From positions 1 to 36,090 of the forward strand of contig CAYUAI010000038.1 in assembly GCA_964442745.1 (NCBI GenBank): DNA of 36,090 nt, written 5' to 3'. This DNA is from CAYUAI01 sp964442745. Lineage in GTDB: Bacteria; Pseudomonadota; Gammaproteobacteria; S012-40. Position 1 is the stretch's first letter, and each line of letters opens with the position of its first letter. The notes under the pieces were generated by a model. The model saw only the letters and a program-made list of their open reading frames with translations. It was not told the DNA's origin and made no database searches. The position numbers and the translations under genes are program-made. Of the stretch, positions 8,043-17,481 are shown piece after piece.

Positions 8043-8935
8043 TATCGACGCTTCCCTTCGAGCATATTATTCAATCCATCGCCTAACAAGTGAAATCCAA
8101 GTACCGTAAACAGGATGGCTAACGCCGGTGCAGTCGATGGCCATATATCACCATTCATTAAATAATTAGCACCGGCTTGTACCATATTCCCCCAAGACGG
8201 CGTCGGTTCTTGCACGCCAAAACCAAGATAACTCAAACTGGCCTCAAGCATCACCGCTTCTGCCATAATCAAAGTGGCCTGAATGATAATAATTGCCCGA
8301 CAATTACACCAAAGAATATGCTTAAAAATTATTGTTGTTACCGGTAAACCCAAAGCCACCGAACTCTCCACAAAATTTCTTTTCTGCAATAAAATAATTT
8401 TATCTTTGATTAAGGAGGCGACCAAAGGCGAACAAGTAATACCTAATACCAGCATCACCAAATAAATATCTGGCTTAAACGCGGCAACCACTAATAAAAT
8501 TAAAACCAGTCGCGGCATGGAGTCTAAGAGGTTATGCAGATAATTGACAAAATGCTCCGAATATCCTTTAAAATAACCCGACAATACGCCAAACAATGTG
8601 CCAAATGTGAGCGCAATGCTTACTGCAAACAAGCCAGGTAAAAAATAAGCCTGGATACCAATAATGAGCCGAGAGAGTATATCCCTTCCCATAAAATCAG
8701 TGCCCAACAAATAACCTTCGGTACCTGGAGGTACCATCATATTTTCCAAATCCATCTCTTCCGGAAAATAAGGCAACCAATCCAACACACCTAATAAATA
8801 AGAAATTAGCACAGCGATAACAATTAACAATCCATAAGCCACATAGAGCATATCCATTGTTGAATATCGATGCCAAAAACTCACATTTGTTTTATGGGTT
8901 GGCAATATTTGACTTTGTTTATACGTTATCTTCAA
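8042..8935 (-). CDS. oppC: Peptide-type ABC importer permease, OppC/DppC-like
   Basis: This inner-membrane permease has about 297 residues. The first membrane segment is at about 30-50, followed by a periplasmic loop and then the BPD transporter core. The EAA cytoplasmic loop that docks on the ATPases is FVESSVALGLPVTTIIFKHI. The motif MLEASLSYLGFGVQEPTPSW is strongly typical of the C-type permease. The upstream-most start is a TTG with AGGA only two bases away. The next in-frame ATG (MDMLYVAYG) would give a shorter protein, so the start is uncertain. It follows the B-type permease by 13 bases. Confidence 0.85.
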   Translation of the reverse strand: MKITYKQSQILPTHKTNVSFWHRYSTMDMLYVAYGLLIVIAVLISYLLGVLDWLPYFPEEMDLENMMVPPGTEGYLLGTDFMGRDILSRLIIGIQAYFLPGLFAVSIALTFGTLFGVLSGYFKGYSEHFVNYLHNLLDSMPRLVLILLVVAAFKPDIYLVMLVLGITCSPLVASLIKDKIILLQKRNFVESSVALGLPVTTIIFKHILWCNCRAIIIIQATLIMAEAVMLEASLSYLGFGVQEPTPSWGNMVQAGANYLMNGDIWPSTAPALAILFTVLGFHLLGDGLNNMLEGKRR

Positions 8936-8948
8936 TGTCCTATACCTG

Positions 8949-9914
8949 TCACGACTTACGGTTCACTTGGTGCGACGGTATCGCAAGCATAAATATCATA
9001 CGCTGCAATAAAAACGCCAACCGAACCAAAATCGCAGCAGCCAGTGTTATCCCCATAATAACGGGAAAGTCGCGATCTTGTGCCGCTTGCCAAGCCATGC
9101 GACCTAAACCGGGTCGATTAAAAATTTGCTCCACAATAATCGCACCGCCCAGAATAAACGGTACCTTATTAGTTAACACAATAGTAATCGGCATCAATAG
9201 ACCTTCGATAAATGCATGTCGCCAAACTGAAGCCCCTTTCGCCTTCGCCGTACGAATATAGTCTTCATTTAACACCCGAGTTAATTCTTCTCGTATATAG
9301 CGCACCATTTCACTTATCGCGCCACTCGCAATGCCTAATACTAAGACAGGCAAGAGAGTGATAATTATCACATTGGGTTTATTTGCGGCGAGCCCCAGCT
9401 GTATCGGAAATACACCAAAATATTCCGTACAAATATAGATTACTATATAGCCCAACCAAAATAATGGGATAGCTGATAGTAAATAAGCGATGATGGTGAA
9501 TGGCCAAACAAAAAAACTTGAGGTTTTTAACGCAGAAAATACAGCAATAGGCAAGGATATCAACAAGGCAATCAACAAACTGCCAATAGTCAAAAACAAA
9601 GTATTGCTACCCAAAAGAAAAATTTCGTCCAATACCGGTTTACCGGTACGCAATGAAGTCCCTAAGTTTCCTTGCAACACATTGACCAACCAACTGACAA
9701 ATTGACCAGAAATTGAAGAAGGTAAACCTAATGCGTTAACGACATTTTCCCGGGCGGAGGCATCCGCTAGTTGATCGGATAATAAATGGCCAAAAGGATC
9801 ACCTGGAGAAAAATACAAAATATTAAAAATGACAAGACTAACGCCAAGCAATAGCAGTAGACTGAAAAAAATTTCCTTACACAAGACCAGCAAGATGCGC
9901 CTAGTTGTCAACAT
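8949..9914 (-). CDS. oppB: Peptide-type ABC importer permease, OppB/DppB-like
   Basis: This 321-residue permease has about six membrane segments. The N-terminal region LLGVSLVIFNILYFSPGDPF is typical of OppB. The EAA loop is DYIRTAKAKGASVWRHAF, and the tail PFILGGAIIVEQIFNRPGLG is the usual C-terminal family motif. It forms the translocation path with the OppC-like partner. It is the second transporter gene after the binding protein (49-base gap to the binding-protein stop) and the sixth gene of the operon. Confidence 0.88.
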   Translation of the reverse strand: MLTTRRILLVLCKEIFFSLLLLLGVSLVIFNILYFSPGDPFGHLLSDQLADASARENVVNALGLPSSISGQFVSWLVNVLQGNLGTSLRTGKPVLDEIFLLGSNTLFLTIGSLLIALLISLPIAVFSALKTSSFFVWPFTIIAYLLSAIPLFWLGYIVIYICTEYFGVFPIQLGLAANKPNVIIITLLPVLVLGIASGAISEMVRYIREELTRVLNEDYIRTAKAKGASVWRHAFIEGLLMPITIVLTNKVPFILGGAIIVEQIFNRPGLGRMAWQAAQDRDFPVIMGITLAAAILVRLAFLLQRMIFMLAIPSHQVNRKS

Positions 9915-9963
9915 TTCCAGTGAGACATCTCATTAAGATTAGCTAACGATACACTTTCGATGG

Positions 9964-11574
9964 CTAATTCCGCTCATCAGGTGTGAGGAACCATTTGTTT
10001 GAATAAGAAAAAAACTTATAGGGATGTATCGCCACTCGGCGTAATTTTTTGTTGTAAGCCGCATAGTTAGTTAATGTCCATAAAAAAGTATACGGCGCTT
10101 CCTCAGCAAGCTCTCTATGCAAACGACGATTTATAGTACGCCGCTTTTCGTGGTCTAATGTTAATTTTGCTTCCGTAATCAAACGATCAATATGGGCGTT
10201 TGAATAACCACCAAAGTTATTTTTCCAAGCCCCTATTTCTCCAGAATGAAATAATGAAGAAATATCTGCTGAATCATCAAATACCCACTGCGCAAACATA
10301 ATATCAAAGTCTTGTCGTAAAAAGATGGCTTCTTTCCAAGCTTGCCATTCGAGAAACTGTACATTTATTTTCACACCAATACGCCGCAAATATCCTTTAA
10401 AAGCCAATACCACACGTTTTAAAGCTTCATTTTCCTTGGCAATAGGTACCTTTAAATTTAATGAAAGTTCTTTTCCATATTTTTCCAAAATTCGTCTGGA
10501 ATTCATTTGAAACCCAGCCTCGCTCAACAATTCTCTCGCTTGACGCTGATCAAAGGGTAAGGGTTTTACGTCTAAATTGTATGCCCAACTTCCTGGCGCA
10601 AAAGGTCCGGAGATTAAGGTACCCTGATCATTGAAAAACGACTTTAGCATCTCTTTTCGATTAATAGCTAAGGCAAAAGCTTTTCTAACACGTTTATCAC
10701 TTAACAATGGATTTCTCAGGTTATAACCAAAAAATGCATACGATAACGCATTATAAGGCTTGAGTATAATGCGTTTATCCCCCTGCAGCTCAGGGATATG
10801 GCGCGGATTCACTTGCACCACCATATCGATCGTATTAAACGCTAATGCCTGATTCATCACATTTTGATCGGCAAATGGTAACGCAACAAAATTGTCAATA
10901 TACGGACGTCCACCGAAATACTTATCGTTAGCTTGAAACACAACTTCATTGGCTGCCGTAATTTTTTTAATATAATAGGGTCCAGTACCAATCGGATGTT
11001 GCACAAATGGGTCATCCCGAGTTAAATATTCTGGGTTACGTAACGCATGCCTAGGAATAATTTTAAATGTAAACTTTGCCAAACCATTTAATACCGGTCG
11101 TTTTAAATAAAATGTAATTTTATATTTAGCAATCACTTTAACCTTATCAATAAATTCATATCTTATTTTAAGCGGGGTAATCGTTTTTGGGTGCATCATG
11201 ACATCAAATGTCGCTTGTACATCATCTGCAGTAAACCGATGAGCAATACCATCACTTCCTTTATGCCACAACACATCATCTCTTAAGACAAACGTATAAA
11301 CTTGGCCGTTATCCGTAATTTTCCAGCTTTTCGCAAGCTCGGGTACAATTTCTTGTTTTTCACTGATGCCAACTAACCCATTAAATAACAGCTCGGTCAT
11401 TCGTAGGGTGATCATATCATTGCCGGTGATGGGATCAAATGTCGATGCACGACCGTATTCCCCATAATTCAACGCGCCCCCATACCGTTCACTTTCAGTA
11501 AACGCAGACACATTTGACCAAGCAAGCAGCACAACTAAAAACAATTGCATTGCTAGACGTCTTTTCCCTATCAT
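9964..11574 (-). CDS. oppA: Periplasmic solute-binding protein, family 5 (OppA/DppA type)
   Basis: From the ATG at 11574 the product has 536 residues with a signal peptide (MIGKRRLAMQLFLVVLLAWS) probably cut after NVSA. No lipobox is present, so it should be free in the periplasm. Family-5 landmarks are LLFNGLVGISEKQEIVPELA near the N-terminus, WHKGSDG, PIGTGPYYIKK, and VRKAFALAINRKEML in the second lobe. A longer frame starts at 11604. The 11574 ATG has a better-placed GAGAGG site and gives a cleaner signal peptide. It captures the solute for the permease pair encoded downstream. The binding pocket cannot be assigned to a ligand by eye. Confidence 0.85.
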   Translation of the reverse strand: MIGKRRLAMQLFLVVLLAWSNVSAFTESERYGGALNYGEYGRASTFDPITGNDMITLRMTELLFNGLVGISEKQEIVPELAKSWKITDNGQVYTFVLRDDVLWHKGSDGIAHRFTADDVQATFDVMMHPKTITPLKIRYEFIDKVKVIAKYKITFYLKRPVLNGLAKFTFKIIPRHALRNPEYLTRDDPFVQHPIGTGPYYIKKITAANEVVFQANDKYFGGRPYIDNFVALPFADQNVMNQALAFNTIDMVVQVNPRHIPELQGDKRIILKPYNALSYAFFGYNLRNPLLSDKRVRKAFALAINRKEMLKSFFNDQGTLISGPFAPGSWAYNLDVKPLPFDQRQARELLSEAGFQMNSRRILEKYGKELSLNLKVPIAKENEALKRVVLAFKGYLRRIGVKINVQFLEWQAWKEAIFLRQDFDIMFAQWVFDDSADISSLFHSGEIGAWKNNFGGYSNAHIDRLITEAKLTLDHEKRRTINRRLHRELAEEAPYTFLWTLTNYAAYNKKLRRVAIHPYKFFSYSNKWFLTPDERN

Positions 11575-11654
11575 ACTAAGCCTCTCGCTTTTATAAGCTT
11601 TCATTTACCAACCGCATAAAAAATAGGTATGAACAACAATAACTCAAACATTTT

Positions 11655-13142
11655 TTAAAATATCTTCACATCACCTGCACTACGATGCTCTAATGAATAG
11701 ATACCCTGTACTGCCTCCTGAATTTGTCTTGCAGCTGGAAACTCTTCACTCATCTCAAAAAATATTTCCAGATTTTCTGAGTAATACCTATTACCTCGAT
11801 AGGCTTCTGCTAATCTCACCAATAACATCGGATTATTCGCTTCGATTTTATTTTTATTGCTTTTGTCTCTCGCCGCCTCCAAGTAGGTAATTGACTTCTC
11901 ATAGTTCACTTGAGTTAAATAATATTGCCCAATCGCAAAATTTAAATTCTTGGTATTTTTCTCTACATACTCACCTGATAATTTAATTGCTGTATTTAAT
12001 ATTTTACTGCAATCGGCATTGACATAATCACAAAAAGTCAATGCATCAGCTAACTGATCAGGTTTAACTCTATCATCGTCTGCCAAATCATTCCAAACTT
12101 GCATGGCTACGCCTTTTTGGCCACTGGCATATAGACCCGCCGCTTGCCGTATGCGTGCTCTATTGGAAAATTTTTCACTCAAACGATACGACGCCAGTGC
12201 TTTACGTGTTGATTTAGCTTCATTTTGAGTGTCTCCTGACAAAAAGTACACTTCACCTAAATAATACGATGCCGTATCATTATGACCTTTACTACTGACT
12301 TTTTTTAAATAATATTCACTGGCTCGACGAAAAAGATGCGATAAACTATTAGTCAATGATAAATGGTAAAATTGCAGCTTCTTACTCTCGGAAATAGCTT
12401 CTTTATATACAGGTAAACTTAAGTCGACAGCTTCTACCAATGTTAATGCTGTATTTACATCACCTTCATAAGCATAGATATCGATCAAATTATAATATGC
12501 GCTGGCGGTGGCTTTCTTCCGATATTTCATTAAGTCTGATTTGATTTCATTGGCCATATTGATGACATTCACATCCTTGAAACCTGATTTTTTATAGGCA
12601 GCAACGAGTTCAGCCCGAACATCCATATCCTGGGTTCGAATCGCCTTCCATATTTTAGTGGCCTGCTGTACTTTGTTTTCTAGATATAAGCATAACGCCA
12701 AATTCACTTTAGCGATTTTTTTGTATTTAGAAGACGCTTCGCTTTTACCAATAAATGTCAATAAATATTTTCTCGCTGAAGACAATTCACCCGTTTCGAT
12801 CAATGCTTTTGCCAAATATAAATTAACGTAAATACTCGGTGACTTAACTCGCTCGGAGACTAAATAATGCAAATAGTCATAATTAGATTTTATTGATGCT
12901 TTGTACAGTGCATCATATAATTCAGAATTTTTTAAATAAATCATCCCTAAAGTGAGCAACGATCGATCAGTCATCTGAGCTGACGAAGAAACCATTTGCT
13001 GCCGCAAGTTTTTCGCAGCAGATTGATAGTGATGTTTATTATAAAGCTCAAGCGCTTCAGCCAAATCTGCCTGAACAGCTTGTGATGCCATTAGAGCAAG
13101 CATAGCAATACTGACGAAAACTGCTCTCATTGAATATTTCAA
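11655..13142 (-). CDS. Secreted TPR-repeat protein of the importer operon
   Basis: The 495-residue product has a signal peptide (MRAVFVSIAMLALMASQAVQ, cut near VQA-DLA) and is otherwise helical repeats. Examples are AEALELYNKHHYQSAAKNL (about 28-46), ASYYLGEVYFLSGDTQNEA, LNFAIGQYYLTQVNYEKSIT and LVRLAEAYRGNRYYSENLEI. It should act in the periplasm as a protein-binding scaffold. It lies four bases after the TolB-like gene and about 80 bases before the binding-protein start, in one transcription unit. I do not recognise a named family. Its likely partners are the TolB-like and PEGA proteins encoded beside it. Confidence 0.75.
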   Translation of the reverse strand: MKYSMRAVFVSIAMLALMASQAVQADLAEALELYNKHHYQSAAKNLRQQMVSSSAQMTDRSLLTLGMIYLKNSELYDALYKASIKSNYDYLHYLVSERVKSPSIYVNLYLAKALIETGELSSARKYLLTFIGKSEASSKYKKIAKVNLALCLYLENKVQQATKIWKAIRTQDMDVRAELVAAYKKSGFKDVNVINMANEIKSDLMKYRKKATASAYYNLIDIYAYEGDVNTALTLVEAVDLSLPVYKEAISESKKLQFYHLSLTNSLSHLFRRASEYYLKKVSSKGHNDTASYYLGEVYFLSGDTQNEAKSTRKALASYRLSEKFSNRARIRQAAGLYASGQKGVAMQVWNDLADDDRVKPDQLADALTFCDYVNADCSKILNTAIKLSGEYVEKNTKNLNFAIGQYYLTQVNYEKSITYLEAARDKSNKNKIEANNPMLLVRLAEAYRGNRYYSENLEIFFEMSEEFPAARQIQEAVQGIYSLEHRSAGDVKIF

Positions 13143-13146
13143 CCTT

Positions 13147-14655
13147 TTATTTATCCATTATTACCAATTTAGCAATATAAATTTGATCCCACTGATTCAC
13201 TTGAGCTCGAAATGCAATTAAACCATCCAAAGAACAACACGTCACATCATGATTTATTCTGGTTCCTGTATTTATTCGGCGCCGCTGCTTAGTTTTTAAA
13301 TTTGTATAATAGATTGAGTTATAATCATCTTTTTCTTTTTTAACAAATAACAAACCATTGCTATTTGGCAACCAGGCAAGTCCACTTTCCAAATCAACCA
13401 CCACATCGTTAGCAATAATATAATTTTTAATATTTTTTCCGTTTATCAAGGGATATTTTATTTTTCTTCCATCAGTCACATTGACCACCACAATCGCCCA
13501 AATATTTGGGTCATTCGCTTTATTATAATTGGTATAAAAGGCAATTTTTTTTCCATCAGGCGACCAAGTTGGTCGTAGATCATCATGTTGCCAAGAGGTA
13601 ATTTTAACCTTAGTTTTTTTAGGCTTACGATAATTACCTATCACTTTAATATCATGGCTCTCTGCATTACCGTAATTGGTCGCAATACTTTTACCGTTAG
13701 GTGACCACTGAGGATATAAATAAGACTCTTTACCTTTTGTTAGCTGAGAAATATCCCGAGTATCAAGATCAAGCAAGTAAAGTTGGCCGTTGTCTTTTCT
13801 CCCTGAGACAAATACAATATTCTCTCCTTTAGGCGACCAATGGGGCTGACCATCTTTTTCACTATTAACCGTAAGGCGCTCGACTGAATCAGAAGCTACA
13901 TTACCGAGATAAAGATCATAATTACCTTCGCCACCATTACTCATAAATACATAATTTTCACTATCGGAAGACCAGCTAATATTAGCGTTGTAGCTCACCG
14001 AATTAGTCACCCCAGGAAGTAGTAAATCAAATTCATCTTGTTTTACCAATTTAAAATAAATCGATTGTATTTTTTCACCGCCACTTTCACTTAAGATAAT
14101 TTCTTTTTTCCCCAGCTTACTTCTTTCATAACCAAGGACGTTTCCTGATGGTGACCAATAAGGATTTGAGTTATTGTAACCCGCAACAAACTTGTTCAGC
14201 GGCTTAACAAAAATGACATCAAGACCATTTTTTTTCTTTGATGATTGTCCCTGTTGTTTTTTTCCGTCATCAATCATTCCTATCTCATCCGGATTTAACT
14301 CATCGTCTTCATTCAATTTCAAAATTTTTTCAAAGCGCTCTGTCAAATTATCTTTGGAAGAAAAATTTAATGCAACAGGACCATCTTTCTCCATTTCATC
14401 TTCCGGAAATTCAGCCAAGAGCGAGCTATCAACTTCATTGACATCTCTTATTATTTTCGTTTTCACTTCTTCCGAACTTTTCATTATTCGAGATAGTTTC
14501 GGTATTTCGATATCTAATTGAGCTTCGCTCATCAGCTGATTGATTTGATTGATCAGCCTATCACTCAAATGAAGTAAATTTTCTTTATAATGATATGTCA
14601 AATTACCTCCAACAAGGAGAATAATTGCAGCAATTACTACTTTAACAGGTGTCAA
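13147..14655 (-). CDS. TolB-like WD40/PD40 beta-propeller protein, membrane-anchored
   Basis: The 502-residue product has an uncleaved-looking N-terminal membrane segment (about 5-20). A charged, low-complexity stretch (60-140) follows, then at least six PD40 propeller repeats. The repeats read YWSPSGNVLGYERSK, SWSSDSENYVFMSN, HWSPKGENIVFVSG, QWSPNGKSIATNYG, TWSPDGKKIAFYTN and AWLPNSNGLLFVKK. This is the TolB/DPP-IV style propeller, a periplasmic docking platform. It is not TolB itself: there is no tol-pal context and the N-terminal TolB domain is missing. A domain resembling that missing part is in the neighbouring upstream protein. The start is TTG with GGGGGAT upstream. Confidence 0.75.
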   Translation of the reverse strand: MTPVKVVIAAIILLVGGNLTYHYKENLLHLSDRLINQINQLMSEAQLDIEIPKLSRIMKSSEEVKTKIIRDVNEVDSSLLAEFPEDEMEKDGPVALNFSSKDNLTERFEKILKLNEDDELNPDEIGMIDDGKKQQGQSSKKKNGLDVIFVKPLNKFVAGYNNSNPYWSPSGNVLGYERSKLGKKEIILSESGGEKIQSIYFKLVKQDEFDLLLPGVTNSVSYNANISWSSDSENYVFMSNGGEGNYDLYLGNVASDSVERLTVNSEKDGQPHWSPKGENIVFVSGRKDNGQLYLLDLDTRDISQLTKGKESYLYPQWSPNGKSIATNYGNAESHDIKVIGNYRKPKKTKVKITSWQHDDLRPTWSPDGKKIAFYTNYNKANDPNIWAIVVVNVTDGRKIKYPLINGKNIKNYIIANDVVVDLESGLAWLPNSNGLLFVKKEKDDYNSIYYTNLKTKQRRRINTGTRINHDVTCCSLDGLIAFRAQVNQWDQIYIAKLVIMDK

Positions 14656-14676
14656 AACGTATATCCCCCAGCGAAC

Positions 14677-16968
14677 CTATTGACTGGCACGCAATTGATC
14701 CCAATGATCTTTTGCTGCACTTTTGAACTTACTGTACTGAGCATTGCTAGCTAGCTTCTCTGGAAAAAAATCGAAATATTCTTGCCATGCACGGTTCGCC
14801 TTTGGAAAAATTGAGTTTCGTCGAGTGATTTCAAATAAAACCTGATATGACAACGCCGCATAATAATAGGTATCATGTACCACTTCATCATATGCATCTG
14901 TTGGAAAAAATCTCGCATTTTGTTTTGCTTTATCTAAACTTTGAACGGCCTTTGCGTAGTATTGAACGGCCTGTTTTTTATCTCTTTTCATTAGCGAGCT
15001 AGCTAGCTTATAATAGGCTTGGCCCAAATTAGTGTAAACCACGGCAAATTGCTTCCATACCAGTTGATCGACTTCTGGAACAGCAATCACATTTTCAAAT
15101 TCCTTCACTGCAGCCTGGTAGTCATTTTTGTACACTAAGTACAACTGCGCCAAGCGATGTCGTGCTTCAACATAATCTGGATGACCTTTTTTAGTCTTTT
15201 TATAGGCACTAATGGCGGCTTCAATCGATCCACCATCTTCAGCTGATTCGCCACTCGTTAAAATATCTAATGATAATAACACGCTATTATTTCCTGTTTT
15301 ATCAACGATATCTTTTGAAAAATCCAAAGTTGCTTCCCAATCACGGTAACCATTACCTTTAGAAATCCGAATTTTGTGATATCCTTTCTTCACAGAAACA
15401 CCAACAATGGGTGTCTGCCCAATTATTCTATTGTCTAAATAGACATAAGCACCGCTGGGGCTACTCTCTACTTTAAACAAGCTATTTAACTTTAACGATT
15501 TATCCTCAATAGGCATATTGTTGGAGCTATCGTTATGCATGGGCGAGACATTTTTCTGCGCTGATTTTATCGAATTATTTTTAGATAATTTATTCGGTAT
15601 GTATTTTGATTGGTTTATTTTGGCAATAATTCTATCTAAATCAATTTCGAACCGTTGTTGATTTTTTACAAAAAAAATGCCCTGCCTCGCTGCTCGATTT
15701 GCCACATTCATCGAAATTTTTTTAAACTGCTTAACGACATTTGTTGAGCTTAATATTTTCTTTGATAAATCCAAGGCGACTTGGCCACTCGGTGTTAATA
15801 CTTTCATATTGATCAAATAGGTATCTTTCAACGCTCGGATATCACCTAAAACAATCATATCCGCATAATTAATCAAGGAGGTATCTAACCAACCCTGGTC
15901 ATTCAATCGTTCTTTCGTTAGCTTTGAGGTTAATAATATTTCTCGGAGTTTAGAGAAAGATATTTTTTTGAAAGATCGATTAATAAATAACTTTTCACTA
16001 AATAAATTATGGGCATCCAATACAGCTTGTTTCACAAGTGCATCTTTTGAATTAGTGGTAAAAGGGAAAACCGCAACACGAAGCCCCTTGTTCGATATTT
16101 CTTTAAAATAGCGTGTAATTTGCGCATCTTCATCAATATCTATTACATTTTCCCAGACAGATGGCGTATAGCCTGTCGACTCTAAACGTAATCGCATTTG
16201 TTTACGCGTTCTTAATTTAGAGCGATACACAAATTGCCCTTTTGCATTCGTTTTACCCACATTGATACCATCAATCAAAATTTTAACACCACGAATACCA
16301 GATCGGGCATTACTGGCTTCTGACAATGTTGAAATAAGGATCACAGGATGTTTTCGCAAAGTAACTTTAATTTCTTCTCCAGGCTGTATTACCTTACTTT
16401 TCTGCCAGGAGTCATAATGAATTTTTTTGACCGACAACTTAACTTTATGCTTCTTCATTGAATCAAGGGCGACAGATAAAACACCACGTGAGTTTGTCCT
16501 TCCCATAACTTGATTACCAAATTTTATGGTTGCTCCTCGGACTCTTCGGTCACCATTCGTCACAGTAAACATCACCGTAGGTCGTGAGTGAAATGCGACT
16601 TCAAAAATAGTTTTGGAACCACTGACTTCATTAGGCTCGGGAACCACAAAGACGGTTTGCCAAGGTTTAATTTTTATTTTTGCATTGGGTGCAACCACTT
16701 GGATATCAATACGCTGCCCGGGTTTCTTTTTTATCGATTTAGTGAAATTTCCTTTTTCATTGGTAATTCCGTAGACGACACCATTGACTAATACCTGAGC
16801 TTCTGCCACTGGCGAATCATCGAGAGTCGCTTGAATTTGTAATTCAAATCCAGAATTGTTACCGCAAGCGTACATAAGCGATAACACAGTGATACAAAGA
16901 AACAACCGAAACACCAATGAGAACTGTTTAATTTCCCAGGCCAATTTTTTTTTGTATGCTTGGTTCAT
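14677..16968 (-). CDS. Large multidomain lipoprotein: Ig-like, CsgG/TolB-N-like, PEGA and TPR
   Basis: The 763-residue product has a hydrophobic N-terminus ending in LMYACGNN, a weak lipobox. Three Ig-like/carboxypeptidase-regulatory-like beta modules follow (about 40-115, 128-205, 210-290), each with a V-x-G-x-T-N-x-x-G type turn. Next is a region opening LRVAVFPFTTNSKD (about 297-430) that resembles the N-terminal fold of TolB and CsgG-like proteins. A PEGA module (about 498-565) contains FKVESSPSGAYVYLDNRIIG, and TPR-like helices follow (585-740). The pattern suggests an outer-membrane-anchored assembly platform binding glycan or protein. It is the second gene of the operon. I know no characterised protein with this exact order. 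Confidence 0.7.
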   Translation of the reverse strand: MNQAYKKKLAWEIKQFSLVFRLFLCITVLSLMYACGNNSGFELQIQATLDDSPVAEAQVLVNGVVYGITNEKGNFTKSIKKKPGQRIDIQVVAPNAKIKIKPWQTVFVVPEPNEVSGSKTIFEVAFHSRPTVMFTVTNGDRRVRGATIKFGNQVMGRTNSRGVLSVALDSMKKHKVKLSVKKIHYDSWQKSKVIQPGEEIKVTLRKHPVILISTLSEASNARSGIRGVKILIDGINVGKTNAKGQFVYRSKLRTRKQMRLRLESTGYTPSVWENVIDIDEDAQITRYFKEISNKGLRVAVFPFTTNSKDALVKQAVLDAHNLFSEKLFINRSFKKISFSKLREILLTSKLTKERLNDQGWLDTSLINYADMIVLGDIRALKDTYLINMKVLTPSGQVALDLSKKILSSTNVVKQFKKISMNVANRAARQGIFFVKNQQRFEIDLDRIIAKINQSKYIPNKLSKNNSIKSAQKNVSPMHNDSSNNMPIEDKSLKLNSLFKVESSPSGAYVYLDNRIIGQTPIVGVSVKKGYHKIRISKGNGYRDWEATLDFSKDIVDKTGNNSVLLSLDILTSGESAEDGGSIEAAISAYKKTKKGHPDYVEARHRLAQLYLVYKNDYQAAVKEFENVIAVPEVDQLVWKQFAVVYTNLGQAYYKLASSLMKRDKKQAVQYYAKAVQSLDKAKQNARFFPTDAYDEVVHDTYYYAALSYQVLFEITRRNSIFPKANRAWQEYFDFFPEKLASNAQYSKFKSAAKDHWDQLRASQ

Positions 16969-17031
16969 TGTTTCAATTAAATCGTTTACCCAAAGCCATT
17001 AATCAAGTGCGTCATATTTTTAACGTGTTAT

Positions 17032-17481
17032 TTACATCAGTGGAGGTTGAATACTCACTTCCCCTGGGTTAATAATTTTATCTCTATCAGATGTGTTTGA
17101 ACGAATCGTTCGAGCCGGCGCATTAGGTATCCTGACCAATTCCAGCTTGATGTCAGGTGATGAAAAATTATTCACCTCGACTGTTTTAGTTGCCGTCTGA
17201 TATCCCTTATAGCCAACTTCTATTTTGTAGGTGCCAACGGGCAACTCACCCTCTTTACTACGAAATTCTCCTTTGTAATTTGTCGTCAATGTGTATGACG
17301 CATTTTCTAAAACAGAGCTCGTATTAATCACATTGACAATAATCCCTTCCAGCTCTTCATTTGACACCACTTTCATATCGTCTTGCATCAGCGTAATAGA
17401 ACCCTTAATACTGGTGGCACAACCCGATAAAACAAACAACAATAGCACCAGCAGTACAACATAAGTTTTGCTCGTATCCAT
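17032..17481 (-). CDS. Small lipoprotein with a carboxypeptidase-regulatory-like domain
   Basis: From the ATG at 17481 the product has 149 residues. The signal peptide (YVVLLVLLLFVLSGC) ends in a good lipobox, L-S-G-C. A beta-sandwich resembling CarboxypepD_reg/PEGA modules follows (NTSSVLENASYTLTTNYKGE, then LPVGTYKIEVGYKGYQTATK). GTG at 17490 is in frame, but GAGGA lies ten bases before the ATG and only two before the GTG, favouring the ATG. Asp is not at position +2, so outer-membrane sorting is expected. It is the first gene of the nine-gene unit, and its fold matches the Ig-like modules of the next protein. Confidence 0.75.
   Translation of the reverse strand: MDTSKTYVVLLVLLLFVLSGCATSIKGSITLMQDDMKVVSNEELEGIIVNVINTSSVLENASYTLTTNYKGEFRSKEGELPVGTYKIEVGYKGYQTATKTVEVNNFSSPDIKLELVRIPNAPARTIRSNTSDRDKIINPGEVSIQPPLM

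Noticed and set aside
13147..14655. Calling the propeller protein TolB
   Set aside because: No TolB N-terminal domain and no tolQRA-pal neighbours; it is only TolB-like.
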